The notes below the pieces were generated by a model that was not told the DNA's origin, searched no databases, and saw nothing but the letters and a program-made list of their open reading frames with translations. Below, piece after piece: positions 53,690 to 63,870 of a DNA stretch of 64,000 nt. The position numbers and the translations under genes are program-made. How positions within the stretch are numbered: position 1 is the stretch's first letter; each line of letters opens with the position of its first letter. This stretch comes from DASQZK01 sp963732905 (GTDB lineage: Bacteria; Bacteroidota; Bacteroidia; Bacteroidales; GCA-2748055), in contig CAVTBM010000009.1 in the NCBI GenBank assembly GCA_963732905.1, positions 248,001 to 312,000 of the forward strand, in the 5' to 3' direction.

Positions 53690-56128
53690 TTAAATTCCAT
53701 CGTTAATAGCGTAATAATTCCATAAAACCCAGCTGTGGGCATGTGCACAATACACCGGAAATATTCTTCCCCATGTTCTTACGATGCCTTCATTGGGTGA
53801 CAGGGAAGAATCAAAGGTGTCGGGTCCCGACCACATACCAACCCAGTAATCCGGAAATTTTTCAGCGTGGGTAGTAAGGCGGATACGATTAAGGGTTTTC
53901 ATAGCTTCGTTACGGTCTATCCCGATCAACCCATTGATCATTGGCCCATTGAGTGAATACCAGAAGCCGGCATCTTCACCGCTCCCCTTTCCGTCAGGAC
54001 CATTGCCGGATGCATATTCCGCCTGCCGTATACCATATTTTTCATCTGCTCCGTTTAGCTTTTTTATTTCCTGCCAAAGCTTCAATCGTTTTTCGACGGG
54101 TATGTCTTCAATTCCCAGGGCAAAAGACTGAGATTCGAGGTAAAGATTATCGAGGCCGATTTCTTTGCCGCTGCCCAAATATGCTCTTGGAATATACGGG
54201 TGGTCGCCCCATTCCCTAAGAAATGCCGTTTTTAATTCACTTCGGAATTCTGTAGCGGCCCGTATTAATTCGTAAATATCACCCTGATGCGATTGCAGGA
54301 CGGGAGCATCCTTTAAAGTGTTTAACGTTTTGGTTAACTGTCCCAGGTAAAGTAATGCCATGCCAGTGTTGGAAAAACTCTCCCCGTTTCTGAACGTTGA
54401 AAAAAAGTCTTCATTTTTGAAAATGAAGTAAAATGCATCGTTCCAGTCGGATAACAGTATTCTTGTTAGTCCATGCTGACCAACGTACACTTCGTCGCGC
54501 AAATACAGAAACAGCCTCTCAAGCCGATCGAGAACGGTTCCATTTCTTGAATAATCCATTCCGTAAAATGGGATTTCTTCATTTAAAAATGAGGCATCAC
54601 CTGTAACTTTAAGATATTCTCCAACAGCCATAATATAATAAAGTGGTGTATGACTTTTTATCCATGGAGCCTGGGGAATTCGTCCGGCACCTTCGTTTGA
54701 CGGGTTGGTAAATCCTCTGAAATCGGTCTGTTTAAGACAATAACGGAGCATACTTCTTGCAAAAGCTGGATCCATATAGTTGAACGGCAGGATTTGCATG
54801 GCATTATCACTGGTTGTAGCCCCCACACCCAAAGCATATTCATATAAATTTCCCTGGGGAACATAGAGATCCTGGTAAATCTCACTGTATGTTGTCATGG
54901 CATATAATACAGCAGCATCCCATCTCATTTCTGCCCGCAGGAGCTCATTTTTTTCCTCCCGGAAAGCCGGTAATCTGTCTTTCCAGGCTTTATTGCCCGG
55001 TATTTTTTCACTGGCTGCTTCTCTCAGCATTTTTACCGATGTATCCCATAACTGTTCATTATTATAAAAGGTATATCCAATGTAGAAGCAGAGTTTAATG
55101 CCTGAATGGGCAGGAATAATACCCTGGTATTCGCCTGACAGCTTTGATGACATGGGGTCTAGGGAATCTGCTTTTGCCCTGCATGTAATATTTCGGACTT
55201 GATCGACCTGAAGATACACCCCTGGAGGGAAGGATTCGGAAACAGCCGGTTCGTGTTTTTTACCGGTAAGGACTAATGCGGATTCAGTTGTGGGAATGAA
55301 ATCTGCTATGACACGATTTCCGGCCAGTTCAGTCCGGGACTTAACCGGATAAATTGTCCTGATATTAAAACCTTCATAGTTGTGTTTAAAGGTAAAGTCG
55401 TAGCGTGCTGTGAGACCCTCACTATAGATGAAATTAATAGGTTCATTGCTATTATTGTTGATTTCAACGGTTACCAGAAATACCGGACACCCATCATCAG
55501 GTTTCATCGATGGTAATGTTGATAGTATCCGTGTAACTCCGATATCTTTCCGGATAGGATACTTATAAGCAGCATATCCGCAACCGAAGGCCTTCTCTGT
55601 AAGGTCGCTCATGCCCGGACCCGCTGTTTTACCTGTAAGGCTGTACTTTTGATCACCAAGTTGAAGTATTGCAAAATTTGCCCCGCTGTTTGGTTTATTT
55701 CCATAATTGAGCCTGGCCACACTTCTTTCCAGGGTCATGAGTTCATATTCACCACTGGCATGGGTAAACAGGGTAAGTTTATTGTTCCCGATAAGAAAAA
55801 ACGGATCGTCCGGATAATTGATCAGCTCATGTTGTTTATTATAGGTTATTGTGGGTAATTGAGCGGTATATTCAAATACCGGAAGACCTTCATCGTCAAG
55901 TCCCCAGAATCCAAGGTTTCCTGAGTTGTGAATAGAGGAACAAAAGGAGGCTTTTGGTTTCCACTGATTCAGCAGTTCTTTGTTTTTGTTTACACTGGCT
56001 TCAATGTCCTTTTTGTTGGATGTGTCATTTTTATGAAGTGACTGACACGATATATTGAGTATCAGCAGGCAACAGACCGGCAGAAATATTGGCTTCAAAG
56101 TAACAGACAGTTTTGACAGGGTCTTCAT
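53690..56128 (-). CDS. GH94/GH36-like (alpha/alpha)6-barrel lipoprotein
   Basis: 812 residues; lipobox NISC (Cys28). A beta-sandwich N-terminal domain of about 330 residues (GNLGFWGLDDEGLPVFEY) is followed by an (alpha/alpha)6 barrel. The barrel has YVPQGNLYEYALGVGATTS, RYCLKQTDFRGFTNPS and LLSDWNDAFYFI with Asp561, which resembles the DWND motif of GH94 phosphorylases. The layout matches the GH36-type glycosyl hydrolase / GH94 group, but I cannot assign a specific activity. It is exported, so a phosphorylase role would be unusual. The genes for GH78 and a GH28-like protein follow upstream on the same strand. Confidence 0.65.
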   Translation of the reverse strand: MKTLSKLSVTLKPIFLPVCCLLILNISCQSLHKNDTSNKKDIEASVNKNKELLNQWKPKASFCSSIHNSGNLGFWGLDDEGLPVFEYTAQLPTITYNKQHELINYPDDPFFLIGNNKLTLFTHASGEYELMTLERSVARLNYGNKPNSGANFAILQLGDQKYSLTGKTAGPGMSDLTEKAFGCGYAAYKYPIRKDIGVTRILSTLPSMKPDDGCPVFLVTVEINNNSNEPINFIYSEGLTARYDFTFKHNYEGFNIRTIYPVKSRTELAGNRVIADFIPTTESALVLTGKKHEPAVSESFPPGVYLQVDQVRNITCRAKADSLDPMSSKLSGEYQGIIPAHSGIKLCFYIGYTFYNNEQLWDTSVKMLREAASEKIPGNKAWKDRLPAFREEKNELLRAEMRWDAAVLYAMTTYSEIYQDLYVPQGNLYEYALGVGATTSDNAMQILPFNYMDPAFARSMLRYCLKQTDFRGFTNPSNEGAGRIPQAPWIKSHTPLYYIMAVGEYLKVTGDASFLNEEIPFYGMDYSRNGTVLDRLERLFLYLRDEVYVGQHGLTRILLSDWNDAFYFIFKNEDFFSTFRNGESFSNTGMALLYLGQLTKTLNTLKDAPVLQSHQGDIYELIRAATEFRSELKTAFLREWGDHPYIPRAYLGSGKEIGLDNLYLESQSFALGIEDIPVEKRLKLWQEIKKLNGADEKYGIRQAEYASGNGPDGKGSGEDAGFWYSLNGPMINGLIGIDRNEAMKTLNRIRLTTHAEKFPDYWVGMWSGPDTFDSSLSPNEGIVRTWGRIFPVYCAHAHSWVLWNYYAINDGI

Positions 56129-56367
56129 GATGTCATGAAATACTAGAAATCATTTGTGACGGGTAAGGTAATCATAATTTAGATATCATCTTAGCTGACG
56201 CAATTTCATGGAAGGATTAAAAAATCATTATCCCCGGATTTTATATCCTTTTGCCCGACGACAAATGGCCGCCAAAACACACTTCCCCGGATCATTTACC
56301 TTCAGGTATAAATCGACCTTCTTACAGGTACAAATAATTCCTTTTTACCGGACTATATTGCCATTAA

Positions 56368-58077
56368 TTATAATTTTTTTCCTTCAAAATGATAACTTCC
56401 CGAACCAACCGCCACTTTTACCCTTCCATTTTCATCACCGAGGTATTTTATGCCTTTTGTCTGCATGATGGGAATACCGTTTTCGGTTACATCCGAGGCA
56501 GGGATATAAACTACGGCGGTTGTGTTAGCCGGTATCTCAACATCGAGATTAAGACGACCGGCTTTCACTTTCCATGCCGATTTCAGATCACCGTACCATG
56601 TTTTTAATGTAGCCTTGGCGTAGGTCAGATCTCCTCCGATGTAGGGTTTGATCCGGATCTTTTTATAACCGGGATAATCCTCATAGGTATCCAGTCCGGT
56701 GATAGTACGGTACATCCAGTCGCCAATGGCACCGTAGGCATAATGATTGAACGAGTTCATGCTGGGAGTCTGGAAGGTGCTGTCGGGCCTGATCCCGTCC
56801 CAGCGTTCCCAGATGGTGGTGGCACCCATGGTTACCGGGTACAGCCAGGAAGGATATGTTTTCTGAAGGAGCAGTTCATAGGCCACATCATCATGCCCGA
56901 ATCGGGTGAGTACATGGCACAGGTAGGGAGTTCCCAGGAAACCGGTGGTCAGATGGGTATGATAACGACGGATATTATCCACAAGTCTTTCCGCAGCCTG
57001 TTTCCTCAAACTTTCGGGCAGCATATCAAACTGAAGGGCCAGTACATAAGCGGTTTGTGTGCCGGAGACCAGCCGGCCGCTGCGTGTAACGTATTCCCGG
57101 AGAAAGGCATCCTTTATCCCTTTCAGCATGCCGGAATATTTTTCGGCATCTCCGGTTTTTCCGAGAACTTTGGCCGCATTTATCAGGTTTTGCGTTGAAT
57201 AGGCATAGAAACATTGAGCGATCAGGCTTTTATCGGTGATGGCCGATTCACCGCTGCGATCATCGTTGATGCTGTAAAAAAGCCAGTCACCGAAAGACCA
57301 GGAAGGGATCCACAGGGAATCACGGCTCTGACGCGTGATATGATCCACCCAGCCTTTCATGCTCTCATACTGGTTTTCCAGGATTCGTTTGTCACCGTAG
57401 GCAAGATACATGGTCCACGGTACGATGGTGGCAACATCGCCCCATCCCGGGCTTCCGGATACATTTTTACCGATAAACGGTACGATGGAGGGAACATCGC
57501 CATTATCCTGGTCCGCTGCAAGGTCCTTCAGCCATTTGGCAAAAAAGTCATCCACCCTGAAGTTAAATGATGCTGTCCGCGCAAAAGCCTGTGCGTCGCC
57601 GGTCCAGCCGAGCCGCTCATCACGCTGTGGACAGTCTGTCGGGATATCCAGGAAATTTCCGCGCTGACCCCACTGGATATTATGCTGTAACTGGTTGACC
57701 AGCTCGTTGGAACATTCAAACATACCCGTCGGCACCATGTCGGAATACAATGCTGTGGCCTGGAAATTCTTCAGATCGATGTCTCCCCGGTAACCGTCAA
57801 TTTTAATATACCTGAATCCCTGCCAGGTAAAATGAGGCTCGAAGACTTCGGTACCTCCGCCTTTCAGAACGTAAGTATCTAATTGTTTTGCGGTTCTCAG
57901 GTTTTCGGTGTAAAAATTCCCGTCTTTATCCAGGACTTCCGCATGGTATATCCTGACGGTATCACCTGCTTTCCCGTTCAACTTCATCCGGGCCCAGCCC
58001 ACCAGGTTTTGCCCGAAGTCGATAACCCGGTCACCTTGCGGTGTAATAATTAGACGTTGTGGCCGGAAAGATTTCAT
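56368..58077 (-). pseudogene. GH78 alpha-L-rhamnosidase, C-terminal part (frameshifted)
   Basis: The catalytic half of a GH78 rhamnosidase. It shows DRVIDFGQNLVGWARMKLNG at the start, DIPTDCPQRDERLGWTGDAQ with the conserved Glu of the (alpha/alpha)6 barrel, and FLGTPYLCHVL and TIWERWDG later, with the C-terminal beta-sandwich at the end. The ATG at 58077 is only the first Met in this frame and not a real start, since the protein should continue directly from the N-terminal part. A single extra base in the TTTT run at 58079-58082 would explain the break: removing one base gives EPVRNMKSFRPQRLI, a smooth join. Either a recent mutation or an assembly error. Confidence 0.85.
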
Positions 58078-59071
58078 GTTTTCTTACCGGTTCGTTATAC
58101 GTGGCTACCAGGTTGTCTATAGGATAGGCTTTCTCCGTTACGCTTCCCCATCCGGAATCGTCAAAACCCGGTGATGACCAGCCGGGTATTTCAAGACGGG
58201 CATCATAGGTTTCGCCATTGTAAATGTCGGAATAACGGATTGGACCTCCCGAGGTTTTCCATCCCGAATCGGTGATGATCCTCTGATGACTCCCGTCGGA
58301 GAAAGTGATTTCCAGTTGCAGAAGAAGGGATACGTCGTCTTTGTAGATCTTCAGATTATAGCCCATATCCGATTTGTACCATCCATTGCCCAATACCACA
58401 CCCACGGCATTGGATCCGTTGCGGAGCATTTCCCTGACGTCATAAACCTGGTACTGCAGACGTTTGTTGTACGATGTCCAGCCCGGAGTGAAAATGGCAT
58501 CTCCAACACGACTGCCGTTGATAAAGGCTTCGTACATACCGTGACAGGTCACATACAGGTTTGCGGTTCTGATCGTTTTCTGCAAACCGAATTCTTTTCT
58601 GAAGTATGGGCTGGCATTGCTGTCAGCTTTAGATTCAGGTTGTATCCATTTCGCTTTCCAGCCGGACAATTGAAAAAAGCCGGTTTGGAACCATGCCGGT
58701 TCACTCCACACGGAAGCCTTGTTGTCCTGGTCCCATACCCTGACCTGCCAGTAATACCGGGTGTCAGACTGCAGTTTCTTTCCTCCGTAAGGAACCTGCA
58801 CCGATTCGCTGGATGGGGTCTTTTCGCTGTCCCAAAGAAGAGATTTCGATTTATTCAGCCCGCCGGGTGTTTCCGAAATCCGCACTTCAAATGCCGTCTG
58901 GCTTACACCCCTTGCATCGGAAACCAGTTGCCAGGAGAATCTCGGGACAGGCGTGTCGAGGCCGACAGGGTTTGTGCGGTTTTCGGTCAGGAGGTTGCTG
59001 ACACCGGTTTTCGGGAAGACGTACAGGGGGATTAAAAAAAGAAGAGAAAGAAGGGTGATTGACTTTTTCAT
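58031..59071 (-). pseudogene. GH78 alpha-L-rhamnosidase, N-terminal part (frameshifted)
   Basis: The first 346 residues of the rhamnosidase. A signal peptide (MKKSITLLSLLFLIPLYVFP) is followed by the N-terminal beta domains of GH78 (NPVGLDTPVPRFSWQL, RYYWQVRVWDQDNKASVW, YVTCHGMYEAFINGSRVGD, FTPGWTSYNKRLQYQVYDV). The family sequence should continue past EPVR, but this frame ends in unrelated residues and TGA. Together with the C-terminal part, the total length is about 900 residues, as in normal GH78 enzymes. The gene lies 62 bp downstream of a GH28-like gene on the same strand, a pair typical of rhamnogalacturonan degradation. Confidence 0.85.
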
Positions 59072-59133
59072 GGACGGTTTTGATTAGGCGGATTTGAGTT
59101 TTGAAATTCAATGTATGAAATTAGGATCTATGA

Positions 59134-60567
59134 CTATTTTATGACAATTCCTTTCGCGAATTCCTGGTAAAGCTTCAGATCCTCAGTGGTCATCACCCGG
59201 TGTCCGCAAAAGGTCAGATTCTGGATAGTAATGTTCTGAATCATATGATCCTTATCGTATCCGTTGATGATGGAAAAGGGCTTGTATCCATCGACCGCAA
59301 TATCCTTGAACACCACGTTACGGATCTGTCCCCGGTATTTGGCATGCTCTGCTTCCGTTCCCCTGGGGACAATCATTGCATTATCCCAGGCTCCCAGCAG
59401 CCATTGCTTTTGCTGTTCTTCACGTGTCGGCGGCTTGTCGAGGCTCCACAGGGACCTGAAGATCCCCAGGTCGATCAGTTTCTGGTTGACCTGTTCTACC
59501 CGGATATTTTCAAAGAGCACATTTTCCACTGTTGCGCTGTCGCTGTTATGAATACTGAAGGCAGCACCCATCTGGACATGGATAATATCGTTATCCCGGA
59601 AAACAATGTTCCTGACGAATGCTGATCTCAATTCAAAGCCGATCTCCAGCGCATTTCCCCAGGCGGCATTCCAAAATGTATTGTTTTCAACCAGGATATC
59701 CTCACAATTTGCTGCTACCGGCTCACCTCTGGACATCGATTTTATGGAAATGCAATCATCCTTGGTGTGAATGAAACAATTCGTGATCCTGACATTCTTA
59801 CAACTGACCACATCGATCCCGTCGTCACCACCATTATCACTTATAATACGAAGTCCGTTGATCTCCACGTTATTACAATTCGTCGGTACTACCTCCCAGG
59901 AGTGACTGTCAACCACGAGGAAATCTTTGAACAGGATGTTTTTGCTGTTCCTGAAATCGACAGAACGTGATCTCACTCCCATCGCCCGGTTATCCGTTCC
60001 CAGCAAAATGCCACGACCCATCACCTTAACATTTTCCACGTCGCTGGCATTAATGGCTCCTTTTACCACAGCGCCCCCGGCTATGTATACGGTTTCACCA
60101 CTTTTCGGTGTGATGAGACCTGCATTGTGCACTTTTCCTCCCTCAAAATAAATAACCCCCTTATCTCCGGTTTTGGGTGCATTTACTTCGGGAGCATTAG
60201 TGAACAGATAGAGGGGGAATTTAAGGTAGTCACCATTTAATTCAATACTCAGGTTGCACGGTTTGGTAAGAGTAAGATGAATGAAAGAATCTTTGAATTC
60301 AGGTTGAATGCCCAGGCTCAATGGCCTTACATCCACCCATTTAATGTCGGTGGTGGCCTGGATGTCAACCTCAACTTTTCCCGTAAAATCAAAAACGGCA
60401 TAGGAAGCGAACGGAACATCATAGACCATGACGTCTTTCCCGTTTGCCTTAACTGTATAGTGTTCGGAACGTTGCATGCTGTCGGTGGCAGGAAAGGTGA
60501 CCACCTGGGCATCGGCGAGACAAAACATCCCCGCCAGGACAATAACGGCGGAAAGGATTTTTTTCAT
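59134..60567 (-). CDS. GH28-like right-handed beta-helix protein
   Basis: 477 residues with a signal peptide (cleavage near LADAQVV). After an N-terminal beta domain, the chain becomes a right-handed parallel beta-helix from about 130 to 440, with repeats such as VKVMGRGILLGTDNRAMGV, ISDNGGDDGIDVVSCKNVRI and TKDDCISIKSM. The DDGIDV and DDCISIKS motifs are those of GH28 polygalacturonases, but the GHG motif expected further on is replaced by NALEIGFELRS. So it is a distant GH28 member or a related helix enzyme, perhaps with a different specificity. Its neighbour on the same strand is the GH78 rhamnosidase. Confidence 0.75.
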   Translation of the reverse strand: MKKILSAVIVLAGMFCLADAQVVTFPATDSMQRSEHYTVKANGKDVMVYDVPFASYAVFDFTGKVEVDIQATTDIKWVDVRPLSLGIQPEFKDSFIHLTLTKPCNLSIELNGDYLKFPLYLFTNAPEVNAPKTGDKGVIYFEGGKVHNAGLITPKSGETVYIAGGAVVKGAINASDVENVKVMGRGILLGTDNRAMGVRSRSVDFRNSKNILFKDFLVVDSHSWEVVPTNCNNVEINGLRIISDNGGDDGIDVVSCKNVRITNCFIHTKDDCISIKSMSRGEPVAANCEDILVENNTFWNAAWGNALEIGFELRSAFVRNIVFRDNDIIHVQMGAAFSIHNSDSATVENVLFENIRVEQVNQKLIDLGIFRSLWSLDKPPTREEQQKQWLLGAWDNAMIVPRGTEAEHAKYRGQIRNVVFKDIAVDGYKPFSIINGYDKDHMIQNITIQNLTFCGHRVMTTEDLKLYQEFAKGIVIK

Positions 60568-61098
60568 GATTCGTGTTATTTTTGGTTAGGACTTATATTT
60601 ACTCCGGGTAAATACATCAGGATCAAAGGCAATATGGAGGAGGCTAATGCAAACATAAAAAAAATTTTGATATCAGCCTCCTGCGAATTTATACCGATCA
60701 TGTTGTTTTATGGAACGGTAAACCGGATAATTCTATCTTTTGCCGGAGTTCGGGGGTCCGTCATATTTTTCACCACAGATTACGCAGATTACACAGATTA
60801 AGAAAGATTTTAGTATTAGGAAGTTAAGGAGTTATGGGGTTATGAAGTTATGAGGGGCGGTCTTAATTCGATATTCGATATTCGATATTCGATATTTCTC
60901 TTCTTTGAACATAGAAGTTATGAGACGGTGCCAGGTGCGTGGGGACTCCCCTTTAGGGGTCGGGGGTAGCGTGGGGAAGTGGAGAGCAGGAAATTAGGAA
61001 GTTAGGGGTTAGAAAGAGTGCCCCCGAATTAACATCTATCATAACCTCATAACCTCATAACCTCATAACCTCATAACCTCATAACTCTCTTTGGAATT

Positions 61099-61340
61099 GC
61101 TGTTGCACACCCTACGGGGTGCGGTGTTTGATACCGGCAATCGTTCTATCGCTCGCAGCCTCCTATGGGAGGCTTTGTTCATCGTGATTACGTAATTTTG
61201 TGATCAAAATGTTTATAGTTGGCGCGAAATGGCTTTACAATATTCATCGGATTGGTTCAAAAGACCCCAGAGGGGTCAGAGAGCGATAGAATATTTGACA
61301 GAGAAGGTTCTCCGGCGCCCCGTAGGGTGCGCAACTGGGG
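61099..61340. repeat. palindromic module of array family 2, first copy
   Basis: The left arm GTTGCACACCCTACGGGG...TTCTATCGCTC...CCTCCTATGGGAGG and the right arm ...CCCCAGAGGGGTC...GAGCGATAGAA...CCCCGTAGGGTGCGCAAC are inverted copies of each other, each with internal hairpins. The second copy is at 61698-61939. It looks like a REP/BIME-like or MITE-like unit. No transposase is inside. Confidence 0.7.
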
Positions 61341-61697
61341 TTAAGGAAGTTATGGGTTCGTTCGTCCGTCATATTTTTCACCACAGATTACGCAGATTAC
61401 ACAGATTAAGAAAGATTTTAGTATTAGGAAGTTAAGGAGTTATGGGGTTATGAAGTTATGAGGGGCGGTCTTAATTCGATATTCGATATTCGATATTCGA
61501 TATTTCTCTTCTTTGAACATAGAAGTTATGAGACGGTGCCAGGTGCGTGGGGACTCCCCTTTAGGGGTCGGGGGTAGCGTGGGGAAGTGGAGAGCCGGAA
61601 ATTAGGAAGTTAGGGGTTAGAAAGAGTGCCCCCGAATTAACATCTTCATAACCTCATAACCTCATAACCTCATAACCTCATAACTCTCTTTGGAATT

Positions 61698-61939
61698 GCT
61701 GTTGCACACCCTACGGGGTGCGGTGTTTGATACCGGCAATCGTTCTATCGCTCGCAGCCTCCTATGGGAGGCTTTGTTCATCGTGATTACGTAATTTTGT
61801 GATCAAAATGTTTATAATTGGCGCGAAATGGCTTTACAATATTCATCGGATTGGTTCAAAAGACCCCAGAGGGGTCAGAGAGCGATAGAATATTTGACAG
61901 AGAAGGTTCTCCGGCGCCCCGTAGGGTGCGCAACTGGGG
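61698..61939. repeat. palindromic module of array family 2, second copy
   Basis: Offset 599 bp from the first copy and nearly identical to it; one visible difference is GTTTATAATTGGCG against GTTTATAGTTGGCG. The 68-codon open frame in both copies is a by-product of the repeat. Confidence 0.7.
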
Positions 61940-62349
61940 TTAAGGAAGTTATGGGTTCGTTCGTCCGTCATATTTTTCACCACAGATTACGCAGATTACA
62001 CAGATTAAGAAAGATTTTAGTATTAGGAAGTTAAGGAGTTATGGGGTTATGAAGTTATGAGGGGCGGTCTTAATTCGATATTCGATATTCGATATTTCTC
62101 TTCTTTGAACATAGAAGTTATGAGACGGTGCCAGGTGCGTGGGGACTCCCCTTTAGGGGTCGGGGGTAGCGTGGGGAAGTGGAGAGCCGGAAATTAGGAA
62201 GTTAGGGGTTAGAAAGAGTGCCCCCGAATTAACATCTTCATAACCTCATAACCTCATAACCTCATAACTCTCTTTCGAAAAGATGTTTCATTTCTTCCAA
62301 TAAAACGTAAATTTAAACACGCAATCATTAACCACTTATTTTACAAATC

Positions 62350-63870
62350 ATGAAGCATTTCATTAAATCAGGGTTTCGGTTAACCGGCCCGGTTATTTTA
62401 TCAGTTGTTCTTTGTATTGCCATCCTGAGCGGTTGTGGTCCGCAGGATAAATCTAACCAATCAAAAGAAGGCAATAGAAACGAATCCTCCTTCTTCACCA
62501 TCCGTAACGGAAAACTTACAAAAGGCGGAGCAGAATTTTATCCCATGGGAATTAACCTTGGGAACTGGCTGCTTTTAGAAAATTTTATGATAGGCATACC
62601 GGGCACCTACTCCCAGATGCTCCGTGGCATGGATGAAGTGCTGGGAAAAGAACGTGCCGATGAATTTTGGAAAACCTATGAAGTCAATTACATTACGGAG
62701 AAGGATATTGCTTACATTAAAAGTCTGGGACTGAATTTTATCCGCGTGCCCTTTAACCAGAACCGCTTTGTCTCCCAGAACAACCCCGGTGTCATCGATC
62801 CTGCACTCTGGGCACGGCTCGACAGCGTCATCTCCTGGTGCAAGAAGTACGATCTCGCTGTTCTGCTTGATCTGCATGCAGTTCCTGGCGGACAGTCCTA
62901 CCAAAATTATGCTGACGCTGAAACCGGGGACAGACTTTTCTGGCGGGTTGAGGCATTTCGAAAGAGCGCCACCCGGTTATGGACAGCCATTGCCGACCGT
63001 TATAAAAACGAACCTACTGTTTTTGGCTATGGTCTGTTGAACGAATCCAATACAGGAGGCCACTACACGGAGATCCTTAATAATTGGCTGAAGGAGACTA
63101 TTGTTGCCATCCGCACCGTCGACAAGAAGCATATCATTGTTGTCTCAGGAGAAACCTGGGGAAAAAGTATGGAGGGGCTGGATAAAGAAATGTTCAAAGA
63201 CCCCCAGGTTATGCCCGAAATTCATTTTTATGCATCTTTTGCCTCATTCGGCCACGAACCAGATGAATACCCCACAACCATCAACGGGATAAAAATTGAC
63301 AGGTCCAGGATAGAATACTGGGTTGACAGTGTGACGAAACCGGATTTCGGCCGGCCTGTTTTAATGGGTGAGTTTGGCACAGGATGGGGCTCCCGTCACT
63401 CCGATCTCAGCATCAAAATGATGAAGGATCAGGTGGCCGTCTTTAAAAGCCATAAAATCGGATGGTCGCTCTGGACCTACAAGGATATTGGCGCAATGGG
63501 TCTTGTGCACCCGGACAAGGGAACGGCCTGGTTAGATTACCGGAGCAATGACACGGCCAGGATGGCTCAGCGGATCCTGCGGGAAATGACAAGTATGGGC
63601 CGGAGAAATCAGGATACGACTGCAAACATTTATCAGAGCCTTCTCAAATTCAGCTACTGTCTGCCCGAAAGCTATATCCGTGAAAAAGCCGAAGGGATAG
63701 ACCGGAGAATTGAAGAGGTTGCCGCCAGGGCCTTTCTGGAACCACTTGCGGCTTATTCTGATGAAGAACTTCATGACATGGCTTCTTCCTTCAGGTATGA
63801 CAGCTGCGAAGTTTACCCTGATGGAAAAGCCTTCATTGATTGGGCTGTGGCTTATGATAAAGAACCCTGA
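62350..63870 (+). CDS. GH5 beta-glycosidase lipoprotein (glucanase type)
   Basis: 506 residues; lipobox LSGC (Cys29). The catalytic barrel shows MGINLGNWLLLENFM, NFIRVPFNQNRFV, VLLDLHAVPGGQS, the acid/base Glu232 in LLNESNTG, IHFYASFASFGHEPD, and the nucleophile Glu341 in LMGEFGTGWG, followed by WSLWTYKDIG. The pattern, including GNWLLLE and DLHAVPGGQ, resembles exo-beta-1,3-glucanase and beta-glucanase subfamilies of GH5. The C-terminal 110 residues are helical and unassigned. Anchored to a membrane and facing the periplasm or outside. It is preceded by the 600-bp repeat array. Confidence 0.9.
   Translation: MKHFIKSGFRLTGPVILSVVLCIAILSGCGPQDKSNQSKEGNRNESSFFTIRNGKLTKGGAEFYPMGINLGNWLLLENFMIGIPGTYSQMLRGMDEVLGKERADEFWKTYEVNYITEKDIAYIKSLGLNFIRVPFNQNRFVSQNNPGVIDPALWARLDSVISWCKKYDLAVLLDLHAVPGGQSYQNYADAETGDRLFWRVEAFRKSATRLWTAIADRYKNEPTVFGYGLLNESNTGGHYTEILNNWLKETIVAIRTVDKKHIIVVSGETWGKSMEGLDKEMFKDPQVMPEIHFYASFASFGHEPDEYPTTINGIKIDRSRIEYWVDSVTKPDFGRPVLMGEFGTGWGSRHSDLSIKMMKDQVAVFKSHKIGWSLWTYKDIGAMGLVHPDKGTAWLDYRSNDTARMAQRILREMTSMGRRNQDTTANIYQSLLKFSYCLPESYIREKAEGIDRRIEEVAARAFLEPLAAYSDEELHDMASSFRYDSCEVYPDGKAFIDWAVAYDKEP

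Larger units (their letters stand above)
60755..62275. repeat. tandem array of ~600-bp repeat units (about 2.5 copies)
   Basis: Units start at 60761, 61379 and 61978 (the last is cut short). Each has CACCACAGATTACGCAGATT, a run of (TTCGATA)n, a fixed middle part, a run of (TCATAACC)n and, in the first two, a palindromic module of about 240 bp. The period is 618 then 599 bp. Much of the difference comes from the numbers of short repeats: the TCATAACC-type run falls from six to five to four units, and TTCGATA from four to four to three. The array fills the 1.8-kb gap between the GH28-like and GH5 genes. Confidence 0.85.

Noticed and set aside
61229..62034. Two identical 68-codon ORFs
   Set aside because: They lie inside the two copies of the palindromic module, have no start signal and are only as conserved as the repeat.
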